Assembly: GCF_007859935.1 (NCBI RefSeq)
Contig: NZ_SJPO01000002.1
Span: 372,001 to 436,000, forward strand
DNA: 64,000 bases
Reading direction: 5' to 3'
DNA from: Posidoniimonas polymericola
GTDB taxonomy: Bacteria > Planctomycetota > Planctomycetia > Pirellulales > Lacipirellulaceae
The notes below the pieces were generated by a model that saw nothing but the letters and a program-made list of their open reading frames with translations, made no database searches and was not told where the DNA came from. The translations under genes were made by a program, and so were the position numbers. Positions within the stretch are counted from its first letter, which is position 1. Each line of letters begins with the position of its first letter. Below are positions 35,458-49,043 of the stretch, piece by piece.

Positions 35458-37170
35458 ATGAGCAATCACCTACCCGAAGAATTCGACCTGGAAGAGCAGC
35501 TGCTGCGGGTTGCCAACCGCGAGGCAACGCGCGACGAGCTGGACCGCCTGAACCGCGCGCTGACCGAGTCGGCCGAGCTGCGTTCGCGGGCCTGCCGCTT
35601 CCTGGCGCACGACTCGCTTCTCCGGGACTGGATTACCGAAAGCACACAGGCCGCGGCGATCGCAAAAGCCTTGCCCCCCAAGAGCGGGGCCCTTCAGGCG
35701 GACCCGCCCCGTCCTGCCGGGCGAGGGCTGGCGACGCTGATCAACCAGAACGGCATGTTGGTGGCCGCCTTGGCGGCGAGCCTGCTGGCGGCGCTGATGG
35801 TGAACAACCTCTCACTGCGCGGCCGGGTAAACCAGCTCTACTCGACCGCGGTCGTGGCGCCGGGTGAGCCCCTGCCGGGCGTGGCGATCGCCCCCGACCC
35901 GCCAAAGAAGTTCCAGCTCCCCGACGGTCGCGAGATGGTCGGCCGGGTGGCCGGCCTGAACGGCGTGGTCTGGACCAACAAGGACGACGGTCTCGCGTTC
36001 GGCGACCGGGTCGAGCAAGGCAAGGTGATCGACATCAAATCGGGCGTGATCGAGCTACTGCTCACAACCGGCGCAAAAGTGACCGTCGAGGGCCCTGCCC
36101 TGTTCGAGGCGACTTCGGCTCTTGAGTCGTCGCTGACGCAGGGGAGGTTGGCGGCCGCCGCGCCGCGGGGAGCGCGGGGCTACACCGTGCTCACACCGAC
36201 CTCCGAGCTGGTTGACATCGGGACCCAGTTTGGAGTGGTCGTCGAGCAGTCCGGCAACTCAGAGCTGCACGTGTTCGATGGGGACGTCGTCGCCCGCAAC
36301 CGGCGTGGCGATTCGACCGACGTGCTGCTGCACGCCAAGCAGAACGAGGCGATGCGGTTCGACTCCACCGGCGCGGCGCCGGTCCGCTTCGCGGCCCGCG
36401 AACGTGACTTCGTGCGGCGGATCACGCCGCTGTACCGCGAGGACGAGCTCCCGCCGATCCCGCTCACCGATGGGCTGTCGATGTGGTACGCGGCCGACCG
36501 GTGTGGCTCGCCCGCCGTGGGTGACCGGGTGTCCAACTGGCGCGACCTGCTTATCGGCGAGAACGATTTCTCGGACGACGCCTGGCAATTCGAGGAGGGC
36601 CGGCGTCCCGCGTGGGTCCGCGATGGCGCGGGCCGCCCCGCCATTCGGTTTAACGGCTGGTCCACGAGCCTCGCGACCAGCCCAATGGAGCCGGCCGACC
36701 AGCAGACCGTCTTCGTCGCGTGCGTCCCGGCGCCTATGAGCTACGCCAACGACCACCACGGGCAGATGCTCTACAAGTACGGTGACAAGCCGTCGCTCGA
36801 GTTGTCGCTGATGCCCGACCTCACCGCCCGCGGCTGGGTCTGGCCAGGCCCGGGCAGCGCGAACGTTGGCGCCGTGCGGAGCAAGCCCGTCGACGCCCAG
36901 CAGGTGACGGTGATCGGCTACGTCTACGACTCCGGCACCAACCGGGCGGAGCTGTGGGTCAACGGCGAGAGCCAAGGGAGCGCCGAGGCGCCGCTAGCGG
37001 TCCACGAGTCGGGGCGGCGGGTCCTGGGGAGCCACATGAACTTGCAGTTCGAGGCGTATTTCTTCGGGTACATGTACGAGGTTGCGGTTTATGACACGGC
37101 GCTGAGCGGTGACCAGATGCCAGCCATGTGGGACTATTTTGGAAAGCGTTACCCGGAAGCGGACGAATAG
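35458..37170 (+). CDS. FecR-domain transmembrane protein with LamG C-terminus (putative anti-sigma)
   Basis: 570 residues. A short cytosolic N-terminus (~1-95; LLRVANREATRDELDRLNRAL) resembles the anti-sigma region of this class. One membrane segment follows (~98-117; MLVAALAASLLAALMV). The extracytoplasmic FecR domain comes next (~150-300; TNKDDGLAFGDRVEQGKVID, VIELLLTTGAKVTVEGPALF, TPTSELVDIGTQFGV, VFDGDVVARN). A LamG/concanavalin-like domain completes it (~325-565; LTDGLSMWYAADRCG, PAIRFNGW, EVAVYDTALSGDQMPAMWDY). The layout suits a membrane protein that senses a polysaccharide or wall ligand outside and holds the sigma factor inside (inference). It is 50 bp downstream of the sigma gene. 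Confidence 0.88.
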   Translation: MSNHLPEEFDLEEQLLRVANREATRDELDRLNRALTESAELRSRACRFLAHDSLLRDWITESTQAAAIAKALPPKSGALQADPPRPAGRGLATLINQNGMLVAALAASLLAALMVNNLSLRGRVNQLYSTAVVAPGEPLPGVAIAPDPPKKFQLPDGREMVGRVAGLNGVVWTNKDDGLAFGDRVEQGKVIDIKSGVIELLLTTGAKVTVEGPALFEATSALESSLTQGRLAAAAPRGARGYTVLTPTSELVDIGTQFGVVVEQSGNSELHVFDGDVVARNRRGDSTDVLLHAKQNEAMRFDSTGAAPVRFAARERDFVRRITPLYREDELPPIPLTDGLSMWYAADRCGSPAVGDRVSNWRDLLIGENDFSDDAWQFEEGRRPAWVRDGAGRPAIRFNGWSTSLATSPMEPADQQTVFVACVPAPMSYANDHHGQMLYKYGDKPSLELSLMPDLTARGWVWPGPGSANVGAVRSKPVDAQQVTVIGYVYDSGTNRAELWVNGESQGSAEAPLAVHESGRRVLGSHMNLQFEAYFFGYMYEVAVYDTALSGDQMPAMWDYFGKRYPEADE

Positions 37171-37295
37171 ATGCCCCCCCAAATGGGGTCTCTGGGAGTC
37201 GATGCCCAAGACGTTCTTGCGTGCGACAACGCCGCAAGCAAAAATTAAATGGCTGGCTGACTCTCTTCTCTTCTCGTTAAATCGGTCGATCAATC

Positions 37296-38369
37296 ATGGC
37301 CCTCACACCGCACAGACGCGTCGCCACGCGCGTACGGCGCATCGGCTTCACGCTGATTGAGCTGCTGATTGTGGTCGCGATTGTCGGCGTGCTGATCGGG
37401 ATGCTCTTGCCCGCGGTGCAGTCCGCCCGCGAGTCGGCCCGCCGGCTGGAGTGCAAGAACCACCTGAAGCAACTCGCTCTCGCGTGCCACGGGCACCACG
37501 ACGTGCAGGGCTTCTTTCCGACCGGCGGCTGGGGCTGGTACTGGACCGGCGACGCCGACCGCGGATTCCACCGCAACCAGCCTGGCGGCTGGATCTACAA
37601 CACGCTGCCCTACTACGAGGAGTACCAGCTCTACGACGCGGCGTCTGACGGGCAGCCGGACCAGATCACCCGCGAGCAGCGTCTCGGCGCTTCGAAGATC
37701 ATTCAGACCCCGCTGCCGATGATCAACTGCCCTAGTCGCAGGGCGAACCAGCCCTACCCGCTGGTCGCCAGCGACGCCGGTGCGAGCGGTTTCTTCAACT
37801 CGATCACGCCCGCCGTGGCCGGCCGCAGCGACTACGCCATTAACTCGGGCCACGTCTACAACCAGTGGCCGGTGATTGCGCTCGGCAGCGGACCCCGCAG
37901 CTACGAGGAGGCCCGCACCTGGACGTCCGGCGGGTTCTGGGGTATCGACCAGCTGCCGTTCGACCGGGCGCTCTCCAACGAGATGGTGATGACCGGGATC
38001 TCCTACGAACGCAGCACGGTCTCGATCAGGCAAGTGACCGCCGGCCTGGGCCGCACGTACCTGATCGGCGAGCGGCACATCCCTACGGAGCACGCCACGA
38101 GCGGGCGCCACACGGGCGACAACGAGACCTGGTGCACCGGCTTCAACAACGACAACTTCCGCAAGACCGGCAGGTTCGTCGACGGCGAGATCGTTGAGTG
38201 CCTGCCGCTGCCGGACTACCAGAGTGATTTGCCCGAAGAGTGGGGCCGGTTCGGCTCGTCCCACGACGGCATCTGGAACGCCGCCTTCTGCGACGGCAGC
38301 GTCCGTGAGATGACCTACGACATCGACTGGCGCGTGCACCGCGACGCCGGTAACCGGTACGACAGGTAG
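37296..38369 (+). CDS. DUF1559 domain protein with type IV pilin-like N-terminus (copy 3)
   Basis: 357 residues. The Arg-rich leader VRRIG is followed by the pilin-type helix [20 protein letters not shown] and [14 protein letters not shown]. The body has [50 protein letters not shown] and the end motif [19 protein letters not shown]. It lies 125 bp after the FecR gene on the same strand and is probably co-regulated with it. It is most similar to copy 2 on the other side of the sigma/FecR pair. Confidence 0.88.
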   Translation: MALTPHRRVATRVRRIGFTLIELLIVVAIVGVLIGMLLPAVQSARESARRLECKNHLKQLALACHGHHDVQGFFPTGGWGWYWTGDADRGFHRNQPGGWIYNTLPYYEEYQLYDAASDGQPDQITREQRLGASKIIQTPLPMINCPSRRANQPYPLVASDAGASGFFNSITPAVAGRSDYAINSGHVYNQWPVIALGSGPRSYEEARTWTSGGFWGIDQLPFDRALSNEMVMTGISYERSTVSIRQVTAGLGRTYLIGERHIPTEHATSGRHTGDNETWCTGFNNDNFRKTGRFVDGEIVECLPLPDYQSDLPEEWGRFGSSHDGIWNAAFCDGSVREMTYDIDWRVHRDAGNRYDR

Positions 38370-38855
38370 GCTGCCCTCATGGGGCACGGGCACGGGCGCC
38401 TGCTCGAAGGCGGCCAAGTCCTCAAGGCGTTGGGGTACGACTCCTCCTACTTGTCGAGCTTGCACGAGGTCAACAGTGAGTCCATCACCTCTTGAGCCGC
38501 TTCCAAGTTCTCGTCCGAAGCAATGGTCGTGTGCGGAGAGGCGGCAACGCACTCTAGGAACGAGTCGCGAATCTAGCCCTTCAAACGATAAGAACTTGCG
38601 GTGGCCGTGCCGTTTCTTCCTTCCCGCCCCACGAGCGACTGGCTTTTCTTGACGGCACTCTTTCTCGTCGCCCTGTTCGTCGTCTCACCAACTGGTCGCC
38701 GGCTCAATCGAATTGAGGTCGGCAAGTAGGGCGCCAGGAGATCAAGTCCGGCTCCGGCCGCCTCGGTCGCTTCCTGAGGCTGGCACGCCGGTGCTCGGAG
38801 AGCCGGTCCATCCCGTCCACACTTCATGCCCGGGGTGTGCGGGGCTGGCGCCGCA
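38370..38855. other. Intergenic region, no convincing gene
   Basis: 486 bp between convergent genes. One minus-strand frame (about 38573 to 38449) reads DSFLECVAASPHTTIASDEN and LEAAQEVMDSLLTSCKLDK before a TAG. It looks like a genuine protein end but has no start codon after the preceding stop, so it may be a gene remnant. Nothing else was recognised. Confidence 0.3.
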
Positions 38856-41325
<2,470 letters not shown>

Positions 41326-41352
41326 AGGTGCTCCCTCGTATCGGTGGCGACG

Positions 41353-43020
<1,668 letters not shown>

Positions 43021-43308
43021 TCACGTCTTGGCCGAGGTTGAGTACGCGGTCGCGTAGACGTGCCACAGACCGTCGTAATTGACGATCGTCGGATCCTTGA
43101 TGGACACAATCTGGTGCGAAGCGTCCGACACCGGCAGCACGAGTGGGCCGCTTGCCGTCCAGTTCATCGGCAGGGCGAACGGCGGGTTGGCCGCGTCGAC
43201 GGCGCCGTTGGTCGCCGCTGTCGAGTTTGGTTGTCCCGACACGTCCCAGCAGCACGCCATGAGGACAGATAACGCCAGGCAGGCATTTCGGGCGAGAGAT
43301 TGTGGCAT
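43021..43308 (-). pseudogene. N-terminal fragment of GH62-CE1 gene, ended by TGA
   Basis: 95 codons: signal peptide (ACLALSVLMACCWDVSG), then FALPMNWTASGPLVLPVSD and SIKDPTIVNYDGLWHVYATA. This is the first propeller blade of GH62 with the conserved Lys-Asp-Pro-Thr. The frame ends at TGA (43023-43021) after SAKT and continues without a shift as [10 protein letters not shown] in the next feature. A single TGG-to-TGA change would explain the stop. If translation ends here, only a non-functional secreted stub is made. Confidence 0.8.
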
Positions 43309-43523
43309 GGATTCGCGCCTTGAGAGCTAGAGAAGGAGTGGTTCAATGGCTGGATACGCTTGCACAACAGCGCCGTCTCTCCAAGTGGGTGTGACGATCC
43401 AAAATCCAGCGACACGCATCGGGTTGTCCCGTCACTCCGAGCATCCCGGTCCTACCCACGCACTCGCGTACCCCCCAACGCTAGCTTCGCAGCGGCCGGA
43501 TTCGAGCGGAGAGCCACCGAAAG

Positions 43524-43886
43524 CTACCTGCCCTCCCATCGCCCCATGTCTTCGTTAAGACTATGGAGATCCGCGAGGAGTACCTCCGCCCTCCCGACGC
43601 CGAGGGATGAGAGCAGCACATCCTGCAGCGGCTTGAACACGCTGGAGAATTCTTCCTGAGTACGCCGCCCTTGGACCGTGATCGCGACTACCCACCCCCG
43701 ACGGTCTTCCTTGTGCGACTCCCTGACCAGCAGCCCGTCGCGTTCGAGCAGCAGCAGCGTCGCCTTCACCGTGTTGGCGTCGGACGATGCCCGCTGAGCC
43801 ACCTCCCATTGAGTGATCTCTTCTCGGTCGCACAGCACGGAGAGCAGCACGACTTGGAATGGCGCGAAGCCGAACTCTTGCAGCAA
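43524..43886 (-). CDS. MarR-family winged-helix regulator, short N-terminus
   Basis: 120 residues. The winged helix-turn-helix is clear: FQVVLLSVLCDREEITQWEV, ASSDANTVKATLLLLERDGL, then the wing RESHKEDRRGWVVAITVQGR, then a C-terminal dimerisation helix. The only start in the open frame is TTG at 43886, and no ATG or GTG occurs between it and the upstream TAA. The protein lacks most of helix 1 that usually makes up the first ~30 residues, so it may be truncated or start at an unusual codon. It lies between the sugar-binding protein gene and the GH62 gene on the same strand, hinting at control of the xylan genes. Confidence 0.65.
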   Translation of the reverse strand: MLQEFGFAPFQVVLLSVLCDREEITQWEVAQRASSDANTVKATLLLLERDGLLVRESHKEDRRGWVVAITVQGRRTQEEFSSVFKPLQDVLLSSLGVGRAEVLLADLHSLNEDMGRWEGR

Positions 43887-44136
43887 ATGACTAGGTCCGA
43901 CGGTGCATGGATATGTAGGCGGCCGGTAGGCTTAGCGCAGTGGCGTGCACCGTCGTCGTCAACGCAGGACCCCTAGGCACGCGTGCGTATTAAAGCCCGC
44001 TTGGCCCCGGCAGTCAATTGTTTTCGCGGGGCCGACGGCCAGGAAGCCCGCCGCCCGAGAATCGAAAGCGATTGTGTTCACGCTCGTCTCATACCCCGCA
44101 GCGCGAAGCATCGGCGTGGAGGCGCCGCACGCTCGT

Positions 44137-45087
44137 TCAGAGCCCGGCCGGCGCAGCGCGTTGGCTAGGCTGCTCAATCGTGGCGTACTCCAGCACGATA
44201 TTCTTGGGAACTTCCTCGCCGTTGAGGATGCTGATGGCGGTCTCGATCGCCTTCCGCCCGCCGGTCGGGTACTCGAAGGTCGCATCGAGGATCCCTTGTT
44301 TGACATAGGCGACCCCTTCGTGGGGCAGCGCGTCGATGCCAACAAACAGCATTTCCTCATCGCGCCCCGCCGCCTTCGCCGCCAGGTAGGCGCCGTGGGC
44401 GCCCGGGTCATTGTGGGCGTACACGACATCGATCTCGTCGAACCTCGCCAACGCCGAGTCCATCTCCTTGCGTGCCTGCGGCTCAAGCCACTGCATGTCG
44501 GCGGCGAAGATGACCTGGCCCGCCTCGCCCAGGCCATCGAGAAAGCCGGAGTGGCGATCCTGGGCCGGCACGCTGGTCATCAGCCCCTGGAGCTCCACGA
44601 TCTTTGCGTCGGGCTTGGCGTGCTCGGCGATCCAACGACCGGCCGCTCGACCGATCTCTCGGTTGTCGGCGCCGATGAAGCACGTGTACGCATCGCGGAG
44701 CACGCGACGGTCCAGCACGATTACCGGTATCCCGGCGTCGTAGGCCTTGGCGATCGGCTCGGTCAGCGGCTGAGCCTCCTTGGGGCTCACGATCAGCAGG
44801 TCGACCCCGGCGCTGACGAATTCTTCGATCTGCGCCCGCTGCTTCAGGGTGTCGTTCTCGGCGTTGTTGAACTGCAACTGGACCTCGGGGTGAGACTCAG
44901 CGGCCCGCTTGAGGTCGGCGTCCATCTGCACGCGCCACGGCTCTCCGAGGTTGCACTGGCTCACGCCAATCGTCCAGGCAGCGGCGCCCGGCGATCCGCC
45001 CTCGTCCGCTGGTGTGGAGGAGTCGCTGGAGCAGCCGATCAGCGCGGCCGGCAGGACAAAGACACAAAGAAGAAGCGGGCGGCACAT
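44137..45087 (-). CDS. Sugar ABC transporter substrate-binding lipoprotein (RbsB/XylF-like)
   Basis: 316 residues. The lipoprotein signal (LLLCVFVLPAALIGC) is followed by a type I periplasmic-binding fold: WTIGVSQCNLGEPWRVQMDA, ENDTLKQRAQIEEFVSAGVD, LLIVSPKEAQPL, IPVIVLDRRV, FIGADNREIGRAAGRW, VYAHNDPGAHGAYLAAKAAG, FVGIDALPHEGVAYVKQG. The ATG at 45087 is chosen because the lipobox follows at the proper distance; the open frame to 45162 adds an unlikely leader. It is the third gene of an ATPase-permease-binding-protein operon. The neighbourhood points to xylose, arabinose or a xylan-derived sugar (inference). Confidence 0.92.
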   Translation of the reverse strand: MCRPLLLCVFVLPAALIGCSSDSSTPADEGGSPGAAAWTIGVSQCNLGEPWRVQMDADLKRAAESHPEVQLQFNNAENDTLKQRAQIEEFVSAGVDLLIVSPKEAQPLTEPIAKAYDAGIPVIVLDRRVLRDAYTCFIGADNREIGRAAGRWIAEHAKPDAKIVELQGLMTSVPAQDRHSGFLDGLGEAGQVIFAADMQWLEPQARKEMDSALARFDEIDVVYAHNDPGAHGAYLAAKAAGRDEEMLFVGIDALPHEGVAYVKQGILDATFEYPTGGRKAIETAISILNGEEVPKNIVLEYATIEQPSQRAAPAGL

Positions 45088-45148
45088 GCTATCGCCTGGG
45101 AGTTGAATGGGAGACAAGGGAGAAAGGTTTGGACGGGCGTAGAGCTTG

Positions 45149-46165
45149 CTAGTAGCGGCCACGCTTCTGAGTCAGGACCGCGGCGATGATGATCACGCCG
45201 GTAAGCATCAGCCGCATCGCCGAAGGGATGGCGTTGATGCTGAGTATCTTGTCGAGGTAACCGATGGTAAGCACACCCAGCAGCGTGAGGCCCATGCCGC
45301 CGCGGCCCCCCATCAGGCTGGTGCCCCCGATCACTACCATCGCGATCGCGGTGAGCTCGTAGCCGGCGCCGGCCTCGGGGTCGCCCTGCTGTTCCTGGCT
45401 CGCCTGGCAGACCCCGGCCACCCCGGCCAACGCCCCCGACAGCAGGTAGGCCCAGATCGTGGACCGGACAACCGGCACGCCAGACATGCGCGCGGCCTCT
45501 TCGTTGCCGCCGATGGCGTAGAGCTCACGCCCCAACCGACGCCACGAGAGGACCACCCACGCCACGGCCGCGCAGGCGAGAAACACGAGCGTGACGGTTG
45601 ATACGTTGCCGCCCAGCAGCCGGGCGTCAATCGCGCGGAACAACGGGGGAACGTCGAGGTACAGGTAGGAACCATCCGGTTGCGGCGCCGCGGTCGAGAC
45701 CTTCATCCCCCCCGAGACGTGCTTCGCCAACCCTCGAGCAAACACCATCATGGCGAGCGTGGCAATGAACGGCTGCACCCGCAGCCAGGCTGTCATCAAT
45801 CCCGATACGCACCCGCACGCGGCGCCGACCGCAATGCTCAGCGGGATGACGGCCCAGGGCGACCAGCCCCAGTGAATCGCCATCATTGCGCAGCACACCG
45901 AAGAGAGGGCAAGCACGCTGCCCACGGCGAGGTCGATGCCGCCGGTAGTGATTACCAGCGTCATGCCACAGGCCAGGATCCCGTAAACCGACATCTGACG
46001 GAGTGCGTCACGGTGCATGCCCGCCTTGAAGAACGCTCCGTCGGCGTTGAAGACGACGCCAACCAAGAGCACCAGAGCCAGCGCAGCAAGGGCTCGGACC
46101 GCCGGTGATTGCAGCCAGAGGAGGACGCTGCGCGCTGCGGTGGGGGGAGAGTGTTCAGTCATCAA
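45149..46165 (-). CDS. Sugar ABC transporter permease (RbsC/XylH-like)
   Basis: 338 residues with about nine or ten membrane segments. Family motifs are GILACGMTLVITTGGIDLAVGSV near the N-terminus (split: GMTLVITTGGIDLAVGSVLA), LRVQPFIATLAMMVFARGLA, the cytosolic loop RRLGRELYAIGGNEEAARMS with GVPV, and VIGGTSLMGGRGG near the C-terminus. Its start overlaps the end of the ATP-binding gene by 11 bp, showing tight coupling. It forms the inner-membrane channel for the sugar bound by the lipoprotein encoded 61 bp downstream. Confidence 0.93.
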   Translation of the reverse strand: MMTEHSPPTAARSVLLWLQSPAVRALAALALVLLVGVVFNADGAFFKAGMHRDALRQMSVYGILACGMTLVITTGGIDLAVGSVLALSSVCCAMMAIHWGWSPWAVIPLSIAVGAACGCVSGLMTAWLRVQPFIATLAMMVFARGLAKHVSGGMKVSTAAPQPDGSYLYLDVPPLFRAIDARLLGGNVSTVTLVFLACAAVAWVVLSWRRLGRELYAIGGNEEAARMSGVPVVRSTIWAYLLSGALAGVAGVCQASQEQQGDPEAGAGYELTAIAMVVIGGTSLMGGRGGMGLTLLGVLTIGYLDKILSINAIPSAMRLMLTGVIIIAAVLTQKRGRY

Positions 46166-47708
46166 TCAGGGGAGCTGGATTCTCTTGGTGGGATCCCATT
46201 GCGGCCGCGAGCACCGTCTCGGCAGTCGCGACGCCTCGGTCGAGTGTCGCGGTGACGCGCCCTCGGTGGAGCACGACAATGCGGTCGCTCAGCGATAGGA
46301 GCTCTGGCATTTCGGTGGAGATCAACACGATCGCCATGCCGCCCGCGGCCCACTGATCTATGAGGTCGTAGATCTCTCGCTTGGCCCCAACGTCGACGCC
46401 GCGCGTCGGCTCGTCCAGCAGCAGCACCCGCGGTCGGGTCTCGAGCCACTTGGCGAGCGCCACCTTCTGTTGGTTGCCGCCCGAGAGCGCGCCGACCTCC
46501 ATCTCGAGCCGCTCCGCATTGAGGTGAAGAGCCTCCGCGTGACAGGCAGCGGCCCGACGCTCGCGTTCGGGTCGCAGCCAGCCGTTCGATGAGAACGCTC
46601 CCAGGCTCGCCAGGGTTGTATTCTTCGTTATCGACATCGAAAGCACCAGCCCGTTGCTCTTTCGGTCCGCGGTCAGCAGGGCGACGCCTTGGCGGATTGC
46701 CTGACGCGGGTTGCGGATCCGCACGGGCGCGCCGTCAATCCACACCCCGCCCTCGATTCGGGGTGCGGCACCGAAGAGCCCAAGCAGCAGCTCGCTTGCG
46801 CCCGACCCCTGGAGCCCGCCGACGCCGACCACCTCGCCGCGTCGGACCGAGAACGAAACCGAATCTACCGGGCCGGGCGCCCCCGCAGGGCCAGGCAGGC
46901 TGAAGCCGCGGGCTTCCAGCCGGACGTCCGAGGCGGCCTGTCGGGGCGGGCGGTCCTGCTGCTCCACGTCGCGTCCGACCATCCAATAGATCAGCTGCGT
47001 CGCGGGGGCTTCGGCTGCCGGCGCCGACGCGACTAGGCGTCCGTCCCGCAGCACCGTCACCCGGTCGGCGATCCGCGTAATCTCGTCCATCTTGTGGCTA
47101 ATATAGACAATCCCCACCCCGCGAGATCTTAGCTCGGCAATTAGCTCAAACAGCTTCTCAACCTCCTGGGAGTTTAGCGAGCTCGTGGGCTCGTCCATCA
47201 CCAGGATCTTGGCGTTGAGCGACAACGCCTTGGCGATCTCAAGCCGTTGCTGCGTTGAGATCGCGAGGTCCTCGACTCGGTCGCCCGGACTGGCCTCGAT
47301 GCTCAGCCGCTCGAGCCACTCGCGCGACCTTTCCGATTGCAGCCGGCTTCGTACGAACCCCCCGAAAGTCTTGGCGCGGCCCAAGAACAGATTGTCCGCG
47401 ATCGTCATTGGCCCGATCAGCGACAGCTCTTGGTGGATTACTGCCACGCCGCCGTCGACCGCCTCCCGAGGCGTCCGAAACCTTACATCTCTCCCCTCCA
47501 CGCGAACAGATCCCCGGTAGTCGTCGTGCACGCCAGCGAGGATCTTGATCAGCGTGCTCTTGCCGGCGCCGTTCTCACCGGCGAGCACGTGCACTTCCCC
47601 GGCATTGAGCGTGAAGTCGACGCCCCGGAGCACCTCGACGGGTCCGAAGCGTTTGGAGATGCCGATCATCTCGAGCAGGGGCGGTTCGGTCGGCAGCGGG
47701 GTTCGCAT
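46155..47708 (-). CDS. Sugar ABC transporter ATP-binding protein, two fused ATPase domains (RbsA/XylG-like)
   Basis: 517 residues. ATPase domain 1 has a complete Walker A (LAGENGAGKSTLIKILAG) and Walker B (ILVMDEPTSSLNSQEV). ATPase domain 2 has the ABC signature GALSGGNQQKVALAKWLE and Walker B RVLLLDEPTRGVDVGAKRE, with a degenerate Walker A, as is normal for this family. The usual H-loop of domain 2 appears as VLISTEMPEL. It is the first gene of the importer operon and is divergent from the XylR-like regulator across 132 bp. Confidence 0.94.
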   Translation of the reverse strand: MRTPLPTEPPLLEMIGISKRFGPVEVLRGVDFTLNAGEVHVLAGENGAGKSTLIKILAGVHDDYRGSVRVEGRDVRFRTPREAVDGGVAVIHQELSLIGPMTIADNLFLGRAKTFGGFVRSRLQSERSREWLERLSIEASPGDRVEDLAISTQQRLEIAKALSLNAKILVMDEPTSSLNSQEVEKLFELIAELRSRGVGIVYISHKMDEITRIADRVTVLRDGRLVASAPAAEAPATQLIYWMVGRDVEQQDRPPRQAASDVRLEARGFSLPGPAGAPGPVDSVSFSVRRGEVVGVGGLQGSGASELLLGLFGAAPRIEGGVWIDGAPVRIRNPRQAIRQGVALLTADRKSNGLVLSMSITKNTTLASLGAFSSNGWLRPERERRAAACHAEALHLNAERLEMEVGALSGGNQQKVALAKWLETRPRVLLLDEPTRGVDVGAKREIYDLIDQWAAGGMAIVLISTEMPELLSLSDRIVVLHRGRVTATLDRGVATAETVLAAAMGSHQENPAPLIDD

Positions 47709-47840
47709 TGTCGGTCTCGGCGTCTGGGCGTGATGGTCGTGTTCGCGTACCTGTCACTTGACGCGCGGTTCTCCCCCACGGCATGCTCTGCTAAGCGCAA
47801 CGCCGCAACGCTGCCCTTTTCCAACCTGGAGACTCCGTCC
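47709..47840. promoter_or_regulatory. Divergent promoter region, importer versus XylR-like gene
   Basis: 132 bp between the oppositely oriented importer operon and the AraC-type regulator. A TTGACG hexamer at 47758-47763 could be the -35 of the regulator, but the sequence 17-18 bp on (CATGCT) is a poor -10. Regulators of this class normally bind such shared regions; no clear direct-repeat operator could be picked out by eye. Confidence 0.35.
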
Positions 47841-49043
47841 ATGGCCCCCGTGAATGCGGGTCCGCCCACTCACCGACGCGTCGCACTCCTGATGGGCCAG
47901 GACCTGGCCTACAACCGCGAGGTGCTGCGCGGAATCCAAGCGTACGCGCACGCCAAGACGGACTGGGTGATACGCGACGGCCCGTTCGCGGCGCACGTGC
48001 TGAAGCCGCTTAGCGAGTGGCGTCCCGATGGAATTATCGCCCACCTCTTCGAGCGGCGGGTCGCGGAGGCGTTGGGAGAGCTGGACGTGCCGATCGTCAA
48101 CACAACCAGCACTCTGCTCGACCTGCCCTACCCCTTGGTCGACGCCGATCATTTCGCCGTGGGAAGAATGGCGGCGGGTTACTTTCTGGATCGCGGCTTT
48201 CAGAACTTCGGATTCTTTGGCAGCTCCACCGCCGGCTTCTCGCGCGAGCGTGAGACAGGCTTCCGAGACGCGCTCGCCGAGCGGGGATGCGAGGCGACCG
48301 CTTGCTACGCCGAGTACCTGCCACGGCCTTCGGAGGAAGTGAGTTGGGTGAGCGTCGACGAACGCGTGCGGGAGTGGCTTGAGAGGTTGAAGAAGCCGGT
48401 GGCGATCCTCGCGAGCAACGACGTGCCAGCGCGGGAACTGGCCGAGGCCTGCCGCCAGATGGGACTCGACGTTCCGGGGCAAGTCGCGCTCTTGGGGGTG
48501 GACAATGACGAGTTGGAGTGCAACCTCGCCGTCCCGCCGCTCTCGAGCATTGTCCTCCCCTCGCAGCGGATTGGCTACGAGGCGGCCGAGCGGCTGGACC
48601 GCATGATGTCCGGGAAGCCGGCGCCCGAGCGGCGGGCGTACTTGCCGCCCGTGAGGGTGGCGGAGCGGTTCTCGACGGACACCCTGGCAATCGAGGACCC
48701 GGAGCTGCGTGCAGCCCTCGGTTTCATCCGCAGCCATGCGCATTTGGATATCGATGTCGAGGCTGTGCATGAGCACACGGCGGTGTCGAGGAGGATGCTG
48801 GAGCGGAGGTTTCGTGAACGACTAGGACGGACCGTGCTCGAGGAAATCAGGCGAACGCGGATCGAATTGGCCAAGCGGCTTCTCACCGAGACAGATCTGC
48901 AGATGCCGGCGATTGCCAAGCAAGCCGGATTCTCGGGCGCAAGACGCCTGGCAGTGGTTTTTCGTCAGGAAGTGTCGCTTACCCCCTCGGAGTTTCGCGA
49001 TTCAGTGCGAAGACGCAATGGCTTGTCGCATAGCGACACATGA
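47841..49043 (+). CDS. XylR-like transcriptional regulator (LacI-type sensor plus AraC-type DNA-binding domain)
   Basis: 400 residues. Residues ~12-280 form a LacI/RbsB-like sugar-sensing domain (RRVALLMGQDLAYNREVLRG, YFLDRGFQNFGFFGSS, PVAILASNDVPARELAEACR, VPGQVALLGVDNDELECNLA, PLSSIVLPSQRIGYEAAERL). Residues ~285-385 are an AraC-type double helix-turn-helix (VEAVHEHTAVSRRMLERRF, MPAIAKQAGFSGARRLAVVF, LTPSEFRDSV). This is the architecture of E. coli XylR, which activates on xylose. The ATG at 47841 has GGAG ~10 bp upstream; the longer frame to 47337 overlaps the ATPase gene and is not used. The predicted effector is xylose or a relative (inference). Confidence 0.9.
   Translation: MAPVNAGPPTHRRVALLMGQDLAYNREVLRGIQAYAHAKTDWVIRDGPFAAHVLKPLSEWRPDGIIAHLFERRVAEALGELDVPIVNTTSTLLDLPYPLVDADHFAVGRMAAGYFLDRGFQNFGFFGSSTAGFSRERETGFRDALAERGCEATACYAEYLPRPSEEVSWVSVDERVREWLERLKKPVAILASNDVPARELAEACRQMGLDVPGQVALLGVDNDELECNLAVPPLSSIVLPSQRIGYEAAERLDRMMSGKPAPERRAYLPPVRVAERFSTDTLAIEDPELRAALGFIRSHAHLDIDVEAVHEHTAVSRRMLERRFRERLGRTVLEEIRRTRIELAKRLLTETDLQMPAIAKQAGFSGARRLAVVFRQEVSLTPSEFRDSVRRRNGLSHSDT

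Noticed and set aside
43021..43023. Selenocysteine at the GH62 TGA
   Set aside because: No selenoprotein is expected in GH62, the position is not an active-site Cys, and no SECIS-like hairpin was obvious just after the codon; a Trp-to-stop change is simpler.
43945..45189. 414-codon plus-strand frame over the sugar-binding protein gene
   Set aside because: Antisense shadow of a clear lipoprotein-type binding protein.
47337..47840. N-terminal extension of the XylR-like regulator
   Set aside because: Overlaps the start of the divergent ATPase gene and has no family similarity; the ATG at 47841 begins directly before the sensor domain.
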